DNA from: Candidatus Hodarchaeota archaeon
GTDB taxonomy: Archaea > Asgardarchaeota > Heimdallarchaeia > Hodarchaeales > Hodarchaeaceae
NCBI GenBank assembly: GCA_016840285.1
Contig: JAEOSR010000120.1
Location: 1 to 35,680, forward strand
DNA: 35,680 nucleotides
Direction: 5' to 3'
The position numbers and the translations under genes were made by a program. This document shows positions 33,757 to 35,680 of this stretch, piece by piece. Within the stretch, counting starts at the first letter, position 1; every line of letters begins with the position of its first letter. The notes beneath the pieces were generated by a model. It was not told where the DNA came from and searched no databases. It saw nothing but the letters and a program-made list of their open reading frames with translations.

Positions 33757-34784
33757 TATTTATCACTTCCTTGGGTTGCGAGTAAACACAGGTCATGCAT
33801 CATTATTGGTTTAATCCCTTTCTCTGAAACTTTCTCAGAAAGAAAATCAAAACACGCAGGACACTGAAAGACACAATAATCAACACCTGCATTCACCATA
33901 TCGTCTACATTTCTTGTTTGAACATCAACAAAGAGATTATATCGTTGTTGCCCTCGAATCACCCCTCCACAACAAAGAGTATTTTCCCTGTCGTATTTTC
34001 TTTCTACCCTCTCGGCTCCAATTATATTGAAGATATCATCCACAAAATGATCAATATCTGGGGTAAGTCGAGCAGAACAGTTCCTCTGAAACGCCACTTT
34101 TACATTTAGGGGTCGTATCTTCTCTTGCTGTTCCTCTAATCTAGTGTAAAGATAATCATAAAAATGAATGGGTTTGAAGGGGACTTCCATGCCATAAGCC
34201 TCAGCATAGGAAGTTAGTGTTGAGTAGCATTCATCATGGAAAAAAATGACCTCTTTAAAATCATGCTGTGCAATATTTTCTATTATTCCAGGAAGTCTTT
34301 CACGAATCAAAGAAGGATTGCCAGAATGTAAATACATGAGCTGGCAAAAAAAATACCTTCCGATAATGATAGAGAGATCCTCAAAAAATTTTTCTTCGCT
34401 AAAGAGTTGAGTATATTGAGGAAAAATACAGAGAGAAATAACAGGTTCTTCAGCACCATAAAATTGGATAATATCTCTTCTTGTTGGAACAGGTATGTTG
34501 ATGAACTGTGTCTTCAACGGTTTAGGCATTGGGAGGATCCCTTTTTCCTCCTGAAGATCAGTTATCAAATAGAATGGATGATTTCCCCTTTTACAGTACT
34601 CCTCACATGCATAACACGTCACACACTCACGTAAAACGAAAGAATCTTCACCAGAAATCATTTTCTTCATTTCTGTTTTAGCTGTTTCCTTATTCAAATC
34701 GATGTACTGACATTTAACAAGGCAATCATAAGTTGGGCATGATAAGCATGTCTTGTTATCAAATTTCAAGGTGTACATATGCAT
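33756..34784 (-). CDS. Second CCG-domain Fe-S protein of the FAD oxidase operon
   Basis: First gene of the operon. N-terminal cysteine motifs CLSCPTYDCLVKC and CVTCYACEEYC predict two [4Fe-4S] clusters, followed by two CCG-like halves: the first has lost its cysteines except HDECYSTL, the second has NCSARLTPD, LCCGGVIRG and CPACFDFL. The start at ATG 34784 (MHMYTLKFDN) is preferred over 34805 because AAGGAAG precedes it by a few bases. The stop and the next start share one A (TAATG). Two distinct Fe-S subunits around one FAD subunit is less usual than the single one in lactate or glycolate oxidases, so it may link to a specific acceptor. Confidence 0.9.
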   Translation of the reverse strand: MHMYTLKFDNKTCLSCPTYDCLVKCQYIDLNKETAKTEMKKMISGEDSFVLRECVTCYACEEYCKRGNHPFYLITDLQEEKGILPMPKPLKTQFINIPVPTRRDIIQFYGAEEPVISLCIFPQYTQLFSEEKFFEDLSIIIGRYFFCQLMYLHSGNPSLIRERLPGIIENIAQHDFKEVIFFHDECYSTLTSYAEAYGMEVPFKPIHFYDYLYTRLEEQQEKIRPLNVKVAFQRNCSARLTPDIDHFVDDIFNIIGAERVERKYDRENTLCCGGVIRGQQRYNLFVDVQTRNVDDMVNAGVDYCVFQCPACFDFLSEKVSEKGIKPIMMHDLCLLATQGSDK

Positions 34785-35301
34785 ATCTTCCTTAATACGA
34801 ATCATTCAATTCAGAGTTTTTTCTCTCTTTAGTACGTTTCTGTTCTATTTCTCTCTAAATATTTTTGATTTAGTCATTCTTTTATAAAATGAGCATTCTA
34901 ATCTTACAGATTCTATGAAGATTATGTTATCTACACTTGCTATATGTGATAAAAAAGAAGTTAAATCGAAATAAAGGATTAGTACTGTTAATACTTTCTC
35001 TACAAAATCTTTCCCCAGCATTGGGAAATGATCCAGAATACGAAGTCATTTCCAATTTTACCCATCAATTGTTTTCTTAATCTAAACCTTAGCATTTTTA
35101 GATTTATTTTGGTAGGATGATTCTCCCATTTAATCGAGATAACCCATACTAAGTATAATCGACCATAATGTATCATTCAAACTATAGAAGAATTAAGGGT
35201 AAACTAAGCAAAATTGCGCAAAACTAATGAAGTAAAATTTCTGTTAATACTCTAATTGCCACAGCTCTTGAAAAAGAACTTAAGGAGAGAAGGAAATAGA
35301 A
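34785..35301. other. Divergent spacer, promoters for both flanking units
   Basis: No coding frame stands out. A palindromic TATA-like TTTATAAA at 34881-34888 could drive the minus-strand Fe-S/FAD operon. TTTCCC (35010-35015) and GGGAAA (35023-35028) form a small inverted repeat, and ATACTAAGTAT near 35148 is a short palindrome, both possible regulator sites. AAGGAGAGAAGGA just before 35302 is a strong ribosome-binding region for the next gene. Confidence 0.4.
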
Positions 35302-35680
35302 ATGAGGAAAGCAAAGACGGTAATTTATATTTTAATGTTTTTTGGTGCAATTCTATCACTCATGATAAGTCTTCCAAAAGGTAGTATCCAACAAACAAGA
35401 CCGACAATAAAGATCGGAGCTCTTGGACCATTAGCGATGACTTCTGGTAATGATATGAAAAATGGGGTCGAAATGGCTGTAGATGAGATTAATAGTGGAG
35501 ACGGGGTAATGGTTGGTGGAGTCGCACACGACTTTGAGCTAATCATCAAAACGAGCTCTGGAGACCTTGGTATACCAGATCCAGCAGTCGGTGTTGCATC
35601 CGCCCTCGAACTAATTGATAGCGACAATGTAACAGCAATTATTGGAGGATTCAGAACTGAAGTAGTACTCGGGATCCAAA
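35302..35680 (+). CDS. Branched-chain amino-acid-type ABC solute-binding protein, N-terminal part
   Basis: The gene continues past the window end, with 126 codons visible. Residues 1-28 are a signal peptide or anchor (VIYILMFFGAILSLMISL). The mature part starts TIKIGALGPLAMTSGNDM, then KNGVEMAVDEINSG, FELIIKTSSGDLG, ALELIDSDNVTAIIGGF, which is the N-terminal lobe of LivJ/LivK-like (Peripla_BP_6) receptors. It would bind amino acids or similar ligands outside the membrane for an ABC importer whose other genes would lie to the right. AAGGAG lies about 14 bases upstream with a nearer AAGGAAAT. Confidence 0.9.
   Translation, partial: MRKAKTVIYILMFFGAILSLMISLPKGSIQQTRPTIKIGALGPLAMTSGNDMKNGVEMAVDEINSGDGVMVGGVAHDFELIIKTSSGDLGIPDPAVGVASALELIDSDNVTAIIGGFRTEVVLGIQ

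Noticed and set aside
35325..35627. Minus-strand frame of 100 codons at the window end
   Set aside because: It is the shadow of the solute-binding protein on the plus strand, which has a signal peptide, ribosome-binding site and family motifs.

Overview
This AT-rich window looks like chromosome of an archaeon, plausibly an Asgard-type lineage. The pointers are a tandem winged-helix regulator, TATA-like promoters close to start codons, a tungsten-type aldehyde:ferredoxin oxidoreductase with a polyferredoxin partner, HdrD-like CCG Fe-S proteins, a Roadblock/LC7-like small protein, and several surface proteins held by a Ser/Thr-rich linker, one C-terminal helix and a basic tail. None of these is decisive, and there is no rRNA, tRNA or universal marker to fix the taxon. 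I see no CRISPR array, insertion sequence, integrase or phage gene.

Left part (1-8524), all plus strand: a tandem wHTH regulator whose 5' end looks frameshifted, directly followed by a secreted WD40 propeller/serine beta-lactamase-fold fusion; exonuclease III (AP endonuclease); a polytopic membrane protein; a nitroreductase; a DUF3267-like HExxH membrane protease; and a zinc-ribbon coiled-coil protein. Strong inverted repeats separate some of these units. Minus-strand block 8540-10741 is a likely operon: M55 D-aminopeptidase, dimethylarginine dimethylaminohydrolase (DDAH) and a GNAT acetyltransferase, suggesting peptide and modified amino-acid turnover. An RHH regulator follows, with two copies of a perfect GTAC palindrome in its upstream region.

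Middle (11423-26547): a lectin-like surface protein, a bactofilin-like beta-repeat protein, a PLP threonine/serine dehydratase, a Roadblock-like protein, a six-unit TPR protein, then a minus-strand operon (21278 to 16459) of a membrane-fused S15 hydrolase, a TIGR04076 protein, a four-cluster ferredoxin and AOR. After it come a membrane-anchored molybdopterin oxidoreductase, a multidrug-type ABC half-transporter, inorganic pyrophosphatase, an aminotransferase and a LysE-type exporter.

Right part (26645-35680): an APH-family kinase, then minus-strand genes that all match gamma-glutamyl chemistry: a class II glutamine amidotransferase, a gamma-glutamylcyclotransferase and a GCS2-type gamma-glutamyl ligase, the last two overlapping. 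Upstream of these is a tightly overlapped Fe-S / FAD oxidase / Fe-S operon resembling lactate or glycolate oxidation modules. A GC-richer patch between the amidotransferase and the cyclotransferase holds two hairpins and what looks like the first strand and helix of a response-regulator receiver domain. The window closes inside a branched-chain amino-acid-type solute-binding protein. Overall the block reads as heterotrophic metabolism (peptides, amino acids, aldehydes, 2-hydroxyacids) with ferredoxin-linked redox enzymes. The best leads for something new are the gamma-glutamyl gene set, the WD40-beta-lactamase fusion with its regulator, and the RHH/GTAC operator unit.
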